A stretch of DNA of 64,000 nt from an uncultured Spirochaetales bacterium (GTDB lineage: Bacteria > Spirochaetota > Spirochaetia > Sphaerochaetales > Sphaerochaetaceae): assembly GCA_949289305.1 (NCBI GenBank), contig CASENB010000016.1:62001-126000 (forward strand), in the 5' to 3' direction. A program made the translations under genes and the position numbers. The notes beneath the pieces are model-generated. The model saw only the letters and a program-made list of their open reading frames with translations. It ran no database searches and was not told the DNA's origin. Positions 27,438 to 34,747 of the stretch are shown piece after piece. How positions within the stretch are numbered: position 1 is the first letter of the stretch; each line of letters opens with the position of its first letter.

Positions 27438-28196
27438 ATGAGAAAAGCATATATTGCCGGAAACTGGAAAATGAACATGTGCCCATCGGAGGCAAAAGCA
27501 TACGCTCAGGATCTTTTAAAGGCAGTTAAAGAAAGCGGTGCTGATGTAAAGATGATGGTAGCGCCTCCATTTGTTAGCATTCCTGCAGTTTTAGACGTTT
27601 TAAAAGACAGTCCTATCATCGTGGCGGCTCAGAATATGGCCGACCACGACAGCGGCGCTTATACAGGCGAGGTATCTCCTCTGTTCCTTCTAGATCTTGG
27701 TGTTAAGACTGTAATACTTGGCCACAGCGAGAGAAGACAGTATTATGGAGAGACAAGCGCAAGCATTAACAAAAAGATTCTTCTTGCTCTAAAGCATGGC
27801 ATGGAAGTAATTTATTGCGTTGGCGAAACGCTTGAGCAAAGGGAGTCTGGAAAGCTCGAAGAAGTTCTTACAGAACAGCTTCAGAACGGACTAAAAGACG
27901 TTAAAGCCGAGGATATGGATAAGATTGTTATTGCTTACGAGCCTGTATGGGCAATCGGAACGGGAAAGACTGCAACACCTGAGGATGCGGATGACGCACA
28001 CCTCTTTATTAGAAAAACAATCGAATCTTTATACTCTAAGGATATTGCAGAAAAACTCATTATACAGTATGGTGGTTCTGTTAAAGCTAACAACGTTAAG
28101 GCATTGATGGCAAAAGAAAACATTGACGGAGCTCTTGTCGGAGGGGCAAGCCTCAAAGTAAATGATTTCCTTCCCATCTTGACTTATAACAAATAA
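27438..28196 (+). CDS. tpiA: Triosephosphate isomerase
   Basis: This enzyme interconverts dihydroxyacetone phosphate and glyceraldehyde-3-phosphate. The 252-residue product has the family marks AGNWKMN (catalytic Lys), LGHSERRQYYGE (catalytic His), AYEPVWAIGTGKTA (catalytic Glu and flexible loop) and QYGGSVKANN/GALVGGASL for phosphate binding. It begins at the base right after the pgk stop, so gap-pgk-tpiA is a compact glycolytic cluster. Confidence 0.97.
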   Translation: MRKAYIAGNWKMNMCPSEAKAYAQDLLKAVKESGADVKMMVAPPFVSIPAVLDVLKDSPIIVAAQNMADHDSGAYTGEVSPLFLLDLGVKTVILGHSERRQYYGETSASINKKILLALKHGMEVIYCVGETLEQRESGKLEEVLTEQLQNGLKDVKAEDMDKIVIAYEPVWAIGTGKTATPEDADDAHLFIRKTIESLYSKDIAEKLIIQYGGSVKANNVKALMAKENIDGALVGGASLKVNDFLPILTYNK

Positions 28197-28213
28197 CAGT
28201 CGGAGTAGTGTAA

Positions 28214-28558
28214 ATGGGTGTTTTAAGTATTATCCTATTGGTTATTTTCATCATTGCTGCGTTACTTCTTATTTTCCTTGTAACGATTCAGGATGAAAAC
28301 AGCACAGGTCTTGGAGGAATTTTCGGAGGAAACAGCGAATCAGCATTCGGTGCATCACCATCGAAATTCTTAACCAAAGCGACCTCTATATTAGCAATCG
28401 TTTTTATGGTTCTAGCACTGCTGGTTGCATTTGCAAACAAGCCGTCTAGCGACAACGTAGTTGCCATTGCCGAGCAGCAGAGCCAGACGCAAGCAGGTAC
28501 AACTTGGCTTGAAAGCGAGAGCGTAGGCACTGATGCAGCTGTAGAAGCAGCTAATTAA
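28214..28558 (+). CDS. secG: Protein translocase subunit SecG
   Basis: SecG is the small third subunit of the SecYEG channel. The 114-residue product has two hydrophobic helices (about 4-23 and 57-76) separated by the conserved cytoplasmic loop TGLGGIFGGNSESAFG, the hallmark of SecG, and a Ser/Gln-rich acidic tail. It lies 17 nt after tpiA, an arrangement also seen in other bacteria, and is closed by a terminator. Confidence 0.92.
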   Translation: MGVLSIILLVIFIIAALLLIFLVTIQDENSTGLGGIFGGNSESAFGASPSKFLTKATSILAIVFMVLALLVAFANKPSSDNVVAIAEQQSQTQAGTTWLESESVGTDAAVEAAN

Positions 28559-28572
28559 GTTAGCCTTTATTG

Positions 28573-28616
28573 ATAAGCCGTCCTTGATTTCATCTCTTGG
28601 TCGGCTTATATTTTTC
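28573..28616 (+). terminator. Terminator after secG
   Basis: ATAAGCCG (28573-28580) pairs with CGGCTTAT (28602-28609) around a 21 nt loop; ATTTTTCTT follows. It ends glycolysis-secG transcripts just before the next ribosome site (28621). Confidence 0.75.
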
Positions 28617-28633
28617 TTAAAAGGAAGAAAAAG

Positions 28634-29053
28634 GTGAATACTGCAATTATTTATGGTGCTAAAAGCGCTCAAAGTGAAAAATTGAATTCTATTGCAAAAG
28701 CCGTATCTAAAGGACTTGAAGAGCAGGGGCATATGGTCAATCTGTTTAACGCCTACACTGATACGGATGCGCGGCTTACAATTTATGATTTCGTTATTGT
28801 GATTACAGAACCAATGGGCGTTCTCAGTTCAAAGATTCCAGAGCAGATCAGAAAGTTCTTAAGAGAAGTTCCAGGAGCAAGCGGTAAGAGGTGTATCGCT
28901 ATCATATCCGGAGGCCTCAGAGCGAATGCCGCTCTGCAGACTCTTATGAAAACAATGGAAATCGAGGGTATGTTCTTAACGCTTAGCGAAGTGGTTAAAA
29001 AGGATAGCGATGCATACCTCAGGGGAAAGCACTTTAAATTGGAGAGGAGTTAA
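28634..29053 (+). CDS. Flavodoxin-like hypothetical protein
   Basis: The 139-residue product looks like a short flavodoxin/NADPH-dependent reductase fold. It starts NTAIIYGAKSAQSEKLNSIA, where the loop after the first strand could bind FMN phosphate although it does not match the classic TxTGxT, followed by alternating strands and helices (FVIVITEPMGVLSS, RCIAIISGGL). The GTG start at 28634 has AAGGA 8 nt upstream. It sits between secG and a SurA-like chaperone. Spirochetes often carry a conserved hypothetical in similar company, but I cannot name it. Confidence 0.7.
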   Translation: MNTAIIYGAKSAQSEKLNSIAKAVSKGLEEQGHMVNLFNAYTDTDARLTIYDFVIVITEPMGVLSSKIPEQIRKFLREVPGASGKRCIAIISGGLRANAALQTLMKTMEIEGMFLTLSEVVKKDSDAYLRGKHFKLERS

Positions 29054-29055
29054 AA

Positions 29056-30108
29056 ATGAAATTAAAAAAGGTTTTATCACTTTTGATTATATCGCTTATT
29101 GCGTTTTCTGCATTTTCCGCGCCTCTTGGAGGATCTACGCTAGTCGGAACCCCGGCAGCTACAGTTAATTTGATTAGAAACCATGCAATCACGAATGAAG
29201 AGCTTGATCAGAGGGTTTCTGAATATCAGGCTTCCGGAGCAAATATCTCAAGAGAGCAAGTTCTTGATGTAATGATTAACGATGAAGTCTTTTTACAGGG
29301 AGCGGAAAGGGACGGAATTGAGATAACAGACCAGATGGTTGATGCAGCTATTGCACAGCAGAAGACGAATATTGAGCAGCAGCTTGGACAGACTTTAAGT
29401 GATGAAGATTACAGATCTTTGCTTGAAAGCCAGACAGGCTTAAGCTACGATGCATACAGGGAGAATATCAGGGAACAGCTTCTTGTAAATCAGTATCTCG
29501 TGCAGCAGAAAGGCGAGCAGATTCAAAATGATATCAATAACATCCAGATTACAGATGATAGCATTGAGACTTATTACAGAAGAAACAGACAGACCTTCTA
29601 CAGCCCTGAGAACGTAAGGATTTCCCATATCTTTATCCCATATGACGCAAACGGAGATGAAAGCGTTAATAACGACCATGCAGCTCTAATGGTTGATGTT
29701 GCAGAGCAGATTAAAAACGGGCAAATAACATTTGAGCAGGCTGTTCAGGATTACAGCGAGGACGATAGTAAGAACATCGGAGGAGATATCGGATGGCTTA
29801 CAATGGATAATCAGACAGCAAGAAACGGCCTTGGAGATGATTTTGTAGATACTGTTTTATCTATGAGGGCAGGAGAGATTTCTGGAATGCTTGAGTCAAA
29901 CATGGGCTATCATATTGTAAGATGCCAGGTACATAACGACGGAAAGATTCTTGAACTTGACGATAGAATAAATCCGGAACAGAACTTAACTTTAAGAGAA
30001 TATCTAAGGCAGCTTCTCTCTCAGGTCGAGGCAAACAATATTATGAACAATGCCTTAAACGATCTTATTGGAGAGCTGAGATCTCAGGCTAGGATTAGGA
30101 CTTATTAA
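29056..30108 (+). CDS. SurA-like periplasmic peptidyl-prolyl isomerase
   Basis: Proteins of this type chaperone unfolded outer-membrane proteins across the periplasm to the Bam complex. The 350-residue product has a signal peptide (about 1-22), an N-terminal helical SurA_N-like chaperone region (about 45-165, VLDVMINDEVFLQGAERDGI) and one parvulin domain (about 185-295) with VRISHIFIPYD, IGGDIGWLTM and MGYHIVRCQ. E. coli SurA has two parvulin domains; this has one, as in PrsA-like and many spirochete proteins. No lipobox is seen, so it should be soluble. It fits with BamA and TamB in the same window. Confidence 0.85.
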   Translation: MKLKKVLSLLIISLIAFSAFSAPLGGSTLVGTPAATVNLIRNHAITNEELDQRVSEYQASGANISREQVLDVMINDEVFLQGAERDGIEITDQMVDAAIAQQKTNIEQQLGQTLSDEDYRSLLESQTGLSYDAYRENIREQLLVNQYLVQQKGEQIQNDINNIQITDDSIETYYRRNRQTFYSPENVRISHIFIPYDANGDESVNNDHAALMVDVAEQIKNGQITFEQAVQDYSEDDSKNIGGDIGWLTMDNQTARNGLGDDFVDTVLSMRAGEISGMLESNMGYHIVRCQVHNDGKILELDDRINPEQNLTLREYLRQLLSQVEANNIMNNALNDLIGELRSQARIRTY

Positions 30109-30109
30109 A

Positions 30110-30544
30110 ATGAGCTTAAATTCAGGAAGAAGTTTAGCACGTCAAATCGCAGTTCAAGTTCTCTATAGTCTCGACTTTAACGGAGAGCTTGAAGGCGATG
30201 TCGATCTCACGATATTTCCAGGTATGAGCGAAGAGGAGATGTCTAGCCTAAGCGAGGATGTTGTAGTCTTCGCACGCTATTTAATCGATGGGGTGAGAAA
30301 CAACTTAGATCATTTAGATAAGCTTATTTCAAGCTATAGCATCAATAGAAGCCTTGATAAAATCGATTATGTCGACAGGAACATCTTAAGAATTTCTTTT
30401 TTCCAAATAGAGAACCTTGCAGATACTCATCCTACAATCATAATAGATCAGGCTGTAAAACTTAGCCAAAGCTTATCTAATGACGTCTCATACCGTTTTA
30501 TAAATGGAATATTAGACACTTTCGTTAAGGATTTTCATCAATGA
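30110..30544 (+). CDS. nusB: Transcription antitermination factor NusB
   Basis: NusB binds boxA RNA with NusE and supports rRNA antitermination. The 144-residue, all-helical product has the N-terminal RSLARQIAVQVLYSLDF and the C-terminal DRNILRISFFQIE, INEAVxL-like IIIDQAVKLSQSL and RFINGILDTFV typical of the family. It lies one base after the SurA-like gene, and its stop overlaps the map start (ATGA). Confidence 0.93.
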   Translation: MSLNSGRSLARQIAVQVLYSLDFNGELEGDVDLTIFPGMSEEEMSSLSEDVVVFARYLIDGVRNNLDHLDKLISSYSINRSLDKIDYVDRNILRISFFQIENLADTHPTIIIDQAVKLSQSLSNDVSYRFINGILDTFVKDFHQ

Positions 30545-31293
30545 TTCAACTTAAAAACAGACAAGAGATCGAAGGTATTAGAAAGAGCGGACACCTTCTT
30601 GCAGATCTCTTTAGACACCTTGATACCCAAATTGGCGAAGGAATGAGCACATATGACGTTGATAAGATTTGCCATGATTTCATGAAAAGGCATCATGCAA
30701 TCCCATCCTGCCTTGGCTATTTGGGCTATCCTAATGCAACGTGCGTTTCTGTTAACGATACAGTCATCCATGGAATTCCAAACAAGAAGGAGATTCTTAA
30801 GAACGGCGATATTGTTTCTGTTGATATCACGCTTGATTTAGATGGATTCGTATCGGACAGTACGCATACATATGAGATTGGAAAGGTCAGCGATGATGTT
30901 CATCAGCTTAACATAGTGACTGAAAAGGCGCTTTATAATGCAATTGACGCAGCATCAATGAAAGGTGCTCGTCTTCATGACATAGCAGAAGCTGTTGAAG
31001 AGACTTGCAAGCCATATGGATATGGAATCGTAAGGGATTACTGCGGCCATGGCGTTGGTTTTGCAATACACGAGGATCCGCTTGTTTATAATTACGTTTC
31101 TATAAAAAATCCAAATTTGAAACTCAGAGAAGGTCTTGTTATAGCGGTTGAACCGATGATCAACATGGGAAGTTGGAAAATAGATACGCTTAACGACGGC
31201 TGGACTGTAAAGACCAGAGATGGATCGATTGCATGTCACTGGGAACACACTATAGCAATTACATCTAACGGCGCTGAAATTTTAACAATATAA
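30541..31293 (+). CDS. map: Methionine aminopeptidase type I
   Basis: This enzyme removes the initiator Met from new proteins. The 250-residue pita-bread fold keeps the five metal ligands: Asp in VSVDITLD, Asp in SDSTHTY, His in CGHGVGFAIHEDP, Glu in VAVEPMINMG and Glu in HWEHTIAI. The N-terminal zinc-finger extension of some type I enzymes is absent. It overlaps nusB by 4 nt. The region after its stop, which should hold its terminator, carries one copy of a 29 bp repeat (see 31300 and 33147). Confidence 0.95.
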   Translation: MIQLKNRQEIEGIRKSGHLLADLFRHLDTQIGEGMSTYDVDKICHDFMKRHHAIPSCLGYLGYPNATCVSVNDTVIHGIPNKKEILKNGDIVSVDITLDLDGFVSDSTHTYEIGKVSDDVHQLNIVTEKALYNAIDAASMKGARLHDIAEAVEETCKPYGYGIVRDYCGHGVGFAIHEDPLVYNYVSIKNPNLKLREGLVIAVEPMINMGSWKIDTLNDGWTVKTRDGSIACHWEHTIAITSNGAEILTI

Positions 31294-31299
31294 CAGTTG

Positions 31300-31328
31300 G
31301 GCAACTTGTATGTTTTTTGCTAAGAAAG
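31300..31328 (+). repeat. Direct repeat, left copy (after map)
   Basis: The core AACTTGTATGTTTTTTGC (31303-31320) followed by TAAGAAAG matches 33147-33175 with two differences over 29 bp. The first bases, GGCAACTT, are exactly complementary to AAGTTGCC at 33191-33198, 1.9 kb away, which looks like the lost right arm of the map terminator. Confidence 0.7.
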
Positions 31329-31408
31329 GCCGGTAATTAGCTACACTTTCAACGGCAAGGATGCAGGAACTGCAGAGATGATGTAATCAGGCATCACAAA
31401 GTATTTTT

Positions 31409-31452
31409 AGGCTGTCTTATCCTTTTATGCAGGAAGATAGCCTCTTTTTTTT
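31409..31452 (+). terminator. Intrinsic terminator upstream of the kamA-like gene
   Basis: AGGCTGTCTT (31409-31418) pairs with AAGATAGCCT (31434-31443), one G-T pair included, and T runs from 31445 to 31452. The rest of the 31329-31514 gap shows no gene. Confidence 0.85.
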
Positions 31453-31514
31453 GCCACTTTACTTTCTATGTATGTTAAAATTAAATACTTCACTGATTTA
31501 AAAAGGGGGTCTTG

Positions 31515-32624
31515 ATGAAGAAATGGGAAAGAAGTTTAGAGTGTGCATATCGTAGCATCAGGGGACTGAGGGAATACTTTGGCTTGACAGATGAGGAAGA
31601 GAGGGGACTTCTTGAAATAGAGGAGCGCTATCCAATTCTCATTCCAAGATACTATCTTGATCTTATAGACAGATCTGACAAAGCAGATCCTATAAGAAAG
31701 ATGGCCGTTCCAGATCTCATGGAGTTTTCATTTGGAGGAAAAAAGGATACAAGCGGAGAGGGGGAGAACACAGTAATAAGCGGTATGCAGCATAAGTACA
31801 GGGAAACCGCGCTTATCCTTACAACTAACCAGTGTGCAATGTATTGCCGGCACTGTTTCAGAAAGCGTCTTGTGGGACTGGCGTCAGATGAGGTTGCAAA
31901 AATGGTTCCAGAGATGGTGAGGTATGTAAAATCACATAAGGAAATAAACAACATACTGCTTTCCGGAGGTGATGCATTTCTCAATTCGGATGCCACTCTC
32001 AAGACATATCTGGAAAGCTTTTGCTCTATTGAGCATATAAAATTCATACGTTTTGGAACACGCACTCCGGTGACATTCCCCGAGCGCATTTTAGATGATG
32101 ATGGTGAAATCCTATCTCTGATGAGGGAATTTTCAAAAAAGAAAGAGATTGTGATCGTCACGCAGTTCAACCATCCAAATGAGATAACGGAAAAAGCTGA
32201 GGCTGCTTGCCGCGCCTTAAGAGACTCAGGCTGCCTAATAAGGAACCAGACTGTTTTGCTTAAAGGGGTAAATGATGATCCCGAAGTGCTTTCAAAGCTT
32301 ATGAATGGCCTAAGCGGAATTGGCGTAATGCCATATTACCTTTTCCAGTGCCGTCCTGTAGAGGGAGTTAAGAACCAGTTCCAGGTGCCGCTGAAAAAAG
32401 CTGCAAGGATAGTGGATGAGGCAAAGAAAAGCATGAGCGGACCGGCAAAGGCATTCAGATTTGTAATGTCACATCCTAGAGGCAAGATAGAGATAATCGG
32501 AAATGATCAGGAGCGTATGATCTTTAAGTTCCACCAGGCAAAAAATGAGGAAGATGCGTCCAGGATATTCTTCATGGACATAAAGGATGATGAGGCATGG
32601 CTGGAAAATCTGCAGCCAATCTAA
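31515..32624 (+). CDS. KamA-family radical SAM protein (lysine 2,3-aminomutase-like)
   Basis: The 369-residue product belongs to the lysine aminomutase family: the radical SAM cluster motif CAMYCRHCFRKR lies near residue 107, followed by LLSGGDAFLN, the PLP-lysine region and LLKGVNDDPEVL. It is shorter than canonical lysine 2,3-aminomutases (over 400), and the usual CDLS segment after PYYL is QCRPVEGVKNQF, so the substrate is uncertain; EpmB-like or another amino-acid mutase role is possible. ATG 31515 follows AGGGGG at 31504-31509. A terminator separates it from map, and a 29 bp repeat lies on either side of this gene plus the GH43 fragment. Confidence 0.82.
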   Translation: MKKWERSLECAYRSIRGLREYFGLTDEEERGLLEIEERYPILIPRYYLDLIDRSDKADPIRKMAVPDLMEFSFGGKKDTSGEGENTVISGMQHKYRETALILTTNQCAMYCRHCFRKRLVGLASDEVAKMVPEMVRYVKSHKEINNILLSGGDAFLNSDATLKTYLESFCSIEHIKFIRFGTRTPVTFPERILDDDGEILSLMREFSKKKEIVIVTQFNHPNEITEKAEAACRALRDSGCLIRNQTVLLKGVNDDPEVLSKLMNGLSGIGVMPYYLFQCRPVEGVKNQFQVPLKKAARIVDEAKKSMSGPAKAFRFVMSHPRGKIEIIGNDQERMIFKFHQAKNEEDASRIFFMDIKDDEAWLENLQPI

Positions 32625-32636
32625 AAAAAACTGCAC

Positions 32637-32664
32637 TTCACAGCTACTTCTTTTCTGCTATAGT
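32637..32664 (+). promoter_or_regulatory. Possible promoter of the GH43 fragment
   Basis: TTCACA (32637-32642), 16 nt, TATAGT (32659-32664), ending 6 nt before ATG 32671. There is no ribosome site. Confidence 0.45.
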
Positions 32665-32670
32665 TTAGGT

Positions 32671-33093
32671 ATGTACTACAATCCGATATTATATGCAGAC
32701 TATTCAGATCCTGATGTCATAAGAGTTAAGGATGACTATTATATGGTCGCTTCTTCATTTACCTATCTTCCCAGTGTTCCGATCCTCCATTCAAAGGATC
32801 TGATCCATTGGCATATCATAAATTATGCTGTCAAGGCCCTTCCTTTTAAGCGTTACAGCAGGCCATGCCATGGCTCTGGCACCTGGGCGCCATCAATAAG
32901 GCATCATGATGGAGTATTCTATATCGTGATACCTCTTCCAGATGAGGGAATTATGGTGGCAAGATCTGAAAACATTTATGGTGAGTTTGAACTTAACATG
33001 CTCACACATTCAAAAGGCTGGATAGATCCATGTCCGATATGGACAGGAGACAAAGCTTATATGGTATTTGCATTTGCATTCTCATTAGTATAA
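32671..33093 (+). pseudogene. Truncated GH43-type glycosidase (N-terminal fragment)
   Basis: The 140-residue product is the first part of a family 43 glycoside hydrolase (beta-xylosidase/arabinofuranosidase type): NPILYADYSDPDVIRVKDDY with the catalytic base Asp, YYMVASSFTYLPSVPILHSKDL, and WAPSIRHHDGVFYI with the pKa-modulating Asp region. Full proteins of this type are about 500 residues. The frame stops after YMVFAFAFSLV, well before the catalytic Glu, so it cannot be an active hydrolase. The break lies about 55 bp before the right copy of the 29 bp repeat, consistent with loss of the 3' end by recombination. Confidence 0.82.
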
Positions 33094-33145
33094 ATTTTTG
33101 ATAATAAGAAGTGCTTTTTTAAGCTTTAAAACTTAAAATTCGAGA

Positions 33146-33206
33146 AGGTAACTTGTATGTTTTTTGCTTAGAAAGCAAAGTAATATAAAGAAGTTGCCTA
33201 TTTTTT
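33146..33206 (+). terminator. Long-hairpin terminator containing the right repeat
   Basis: AGGTAACTT (33146-33154) pairs with AAGTTGCCT (33191-33199), one G-T pair included; inside it TTTGCT (33164-33169) pairs with AGCAAA (33173-33178); T6 follows at 33201-33206 with more T beyond. Confidence 0.7.
33147..33175 (+). repeat. Direct repeat, right copy
   Basis: This is the partner of 31300-31328: GGTAACTTGTATGTTTTTTG continuing CTTAGAAAG, with two differences from the left copy over 29 bp. Here it is the left half of an intact hairpin terminator. Confidence 0.7.
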
Positions 33207-33236
33207 GCCTTTTTTTAATATATCTTACAATTTTAT

Positions 33237-33264
33237 TTGAAATAACAAATTAACATGTTAAAAT
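33237..33264 (+). promoter_or_regulatory. Promoter of the symporter-GH3 operon
   Basis: TTGAAA (33237-33242), 16 nt, TAAAAT (33259-33264). The leader to ATG 33338 contains a second possible start (ATG 33284 after GAGGTGG), which would add 18 residues. Confidence 0.55.
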
Positions 33265-33337
33265 TTATTAGAGAGGTGGTTCCATGGCATTTTTATGCTT
33301 TGGGATTTTTTATTTTCAATACAAAAAGGAGAAGAAA

Positions 33338-34747
33338 ATGGCACAGAAAACACTTTCTAAAAAGCCGTTCGGCATAGCCGACAAACTCGGTTATATGTTT
33401 GGTGATTTCGGAAACGATTTCACATTCATGCTATCTTCATCATTCATGATGGCCTATTATACGACAGTGATCGGAATAGAAGGGGCAATCGTAGGACTAT
33501 TGATGATGGCAGCTAGATTCGTCGATGCCGTTACCGATGTTACAATGGGACAGATCGTAGACAGGTCAAAACCTACAAAAGACGGAAAATTTAAGCCGTG
33601 GATTAGAAGATGTTGTATTCCTTTAGCAATTTCAGCTTTCCTTCTGTTCTTTGCTCCAGTACAAAACTGGCCGAAGACTATTCAAATAGTCTGGATGTTC
33701 GTCACATACATATTATGGGGGTCAATCTTCTATACGTCTGTTAACATTCCATATGGTTCAATGGCATCAGCTATTACCGCAGATCCAGACGAGAGATCTC
33801 AGCTTTCAACTTACAGAAGCATGGGAGCATCCCTTGCTCAGCTTGTTATTGGAATCGGAACTCCTTTAATTGCATATGTAACAAATGCAGAAGGACAGAG
33901 CGTGCTTGAAGGAACGAGAATGATGCTTATTGCAGGGGTATATGCAATTTGCGGATGTCTCTGCCATATGCTTTGCTTCTCTCTTTGCACAGAGAGAATT
34001 GAAGTTCCTCAGAACACATCAAAGCTACAGGTTGGAAAGATGCTCAAAAGCCTCGTAACAAACAGAGCTCTTTTAGGCATAATCCTTGCTGCAATCTGTC
34101 TGCTTCTTGGAATGCTTGGAATGTCAGGTATGGCTCCATACATGTTCCCGTACTACTATGGATCTGCTGCATATCAATCTATCAACACTGCAGTTTTCTG
34201 TATTCTATCCATGTTTATTTGCGGTCCGCTTGCAGCAAAGTTCGCAAAGAAATGGGGAAAGAAGGAGGTCTCAATTGCAGGAAGCCTTCTTTGCGCGCTT
34301 ATTTGGATCGTCTGTATGATCGTACGCCCTCAGAGCGCTTTTGCATTTGTCGCATTCTATTCGCTTTCTTATGCGGCTCTTGGATTCTTTAATTACAACG
34401 TATGGGCCATGATCACAGACGTAATAGATGCTGCAGAGGTTAAGAATGGCCACAGAGACGACGGAACAATCTACTCAGTATATTCATTTGCTAGAAAAAT
34501 CGGACAGGCGCTTTCTTCTGGCTTTATTGGGGTATTCATTTCCGCTATTGGATTTAACGCAGAAGTATCGAATAACCTCGCTGCATATCCGGATGTAAGG
34601 GAAGGTCTAATGAATATTTCATGTTTAATTCCTGCCATAGGAATGGTTATAGTAGCTCTAGTTCTTGCATTCGTATATCCGCTGAACAAGAAAAGAGTAG
34701 ATTCTAATGCCGCAGAGCTAAAGAGAAGAAGGGAGAGCAAAGCTTAA
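33338..34747 (+). CDS. GPH-family (MFS) glycoside/sugar:cation symporter
   Basis: The 469-residue product has about twelve membrane helices and the family start KPFGIADKLGYMFGDFGNDF, followed by the loop GQIVDRSKPTKDGKFKPW with the conserved D-R-x-x-x-K-x-G-K-x-K/R-P-W motif of glycoside-pentoside-hexuronide symporters. ATG 33338 has AAGGAG 7-8 nt upstream and gives the usual N-terminus; ATG 33284 with GAGGTGG is an in-frame alternative. The next gene is a GH3 glycosidase that shares a base with its stop (TAATG), so the pair imports and cleaves a plant-type oligosaccharide or glycoside. Confidence 0.9.
   Translation: MAQKTLSKKPFGIADKLGYMFGDFGNDFTFMLSSSFMMAYYTTVIGIEGAIVGLLMMAARFVDAVTDVTMGQIVDRSKPTKDGKFKPWIRRCCIPLAISAFLLFFAPVQNWPKTIQIVWMFVTYILWGSIFYTSVNIPYGSMASAITADPDERSQLSTYRSMGASLAQLVIGIGTPLIAYVTNAEGQSVLEGTRMMLIAGVYAICGCLCHMLCFSLCTERIEVPQNTSKLQVGKMLKSLVTNRALLGIILAAICLLLGMLGMSGMAPYMFPYYYGSAAYQSINTAVFCILSMFICGPLAAKFAKKWGKKEVSIAGSLLCALIWIVCMIVRPQSAFAFVAFYSLSYAALGFFNYNVWAMITDVIDAAEVKNGHRDDGTIYSVYSFARKIGQALSSGFIGVFISAIGFNAEVSNNLAAYPDVREGLMNISCLIPAIGMVIVALVLAFVYPLNKKRVDSNAAELKRRRESKA

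Noticed and set aside
33284-33337. Upstream start of the symporter (ATG 33284 after GAGGTGG)
   Set aside because: The extra 18 residues (FLCFGIFYFQYKKEKK) are not typical of the family and the inner ATG has its own AAGGAG; kept only as an alternative.
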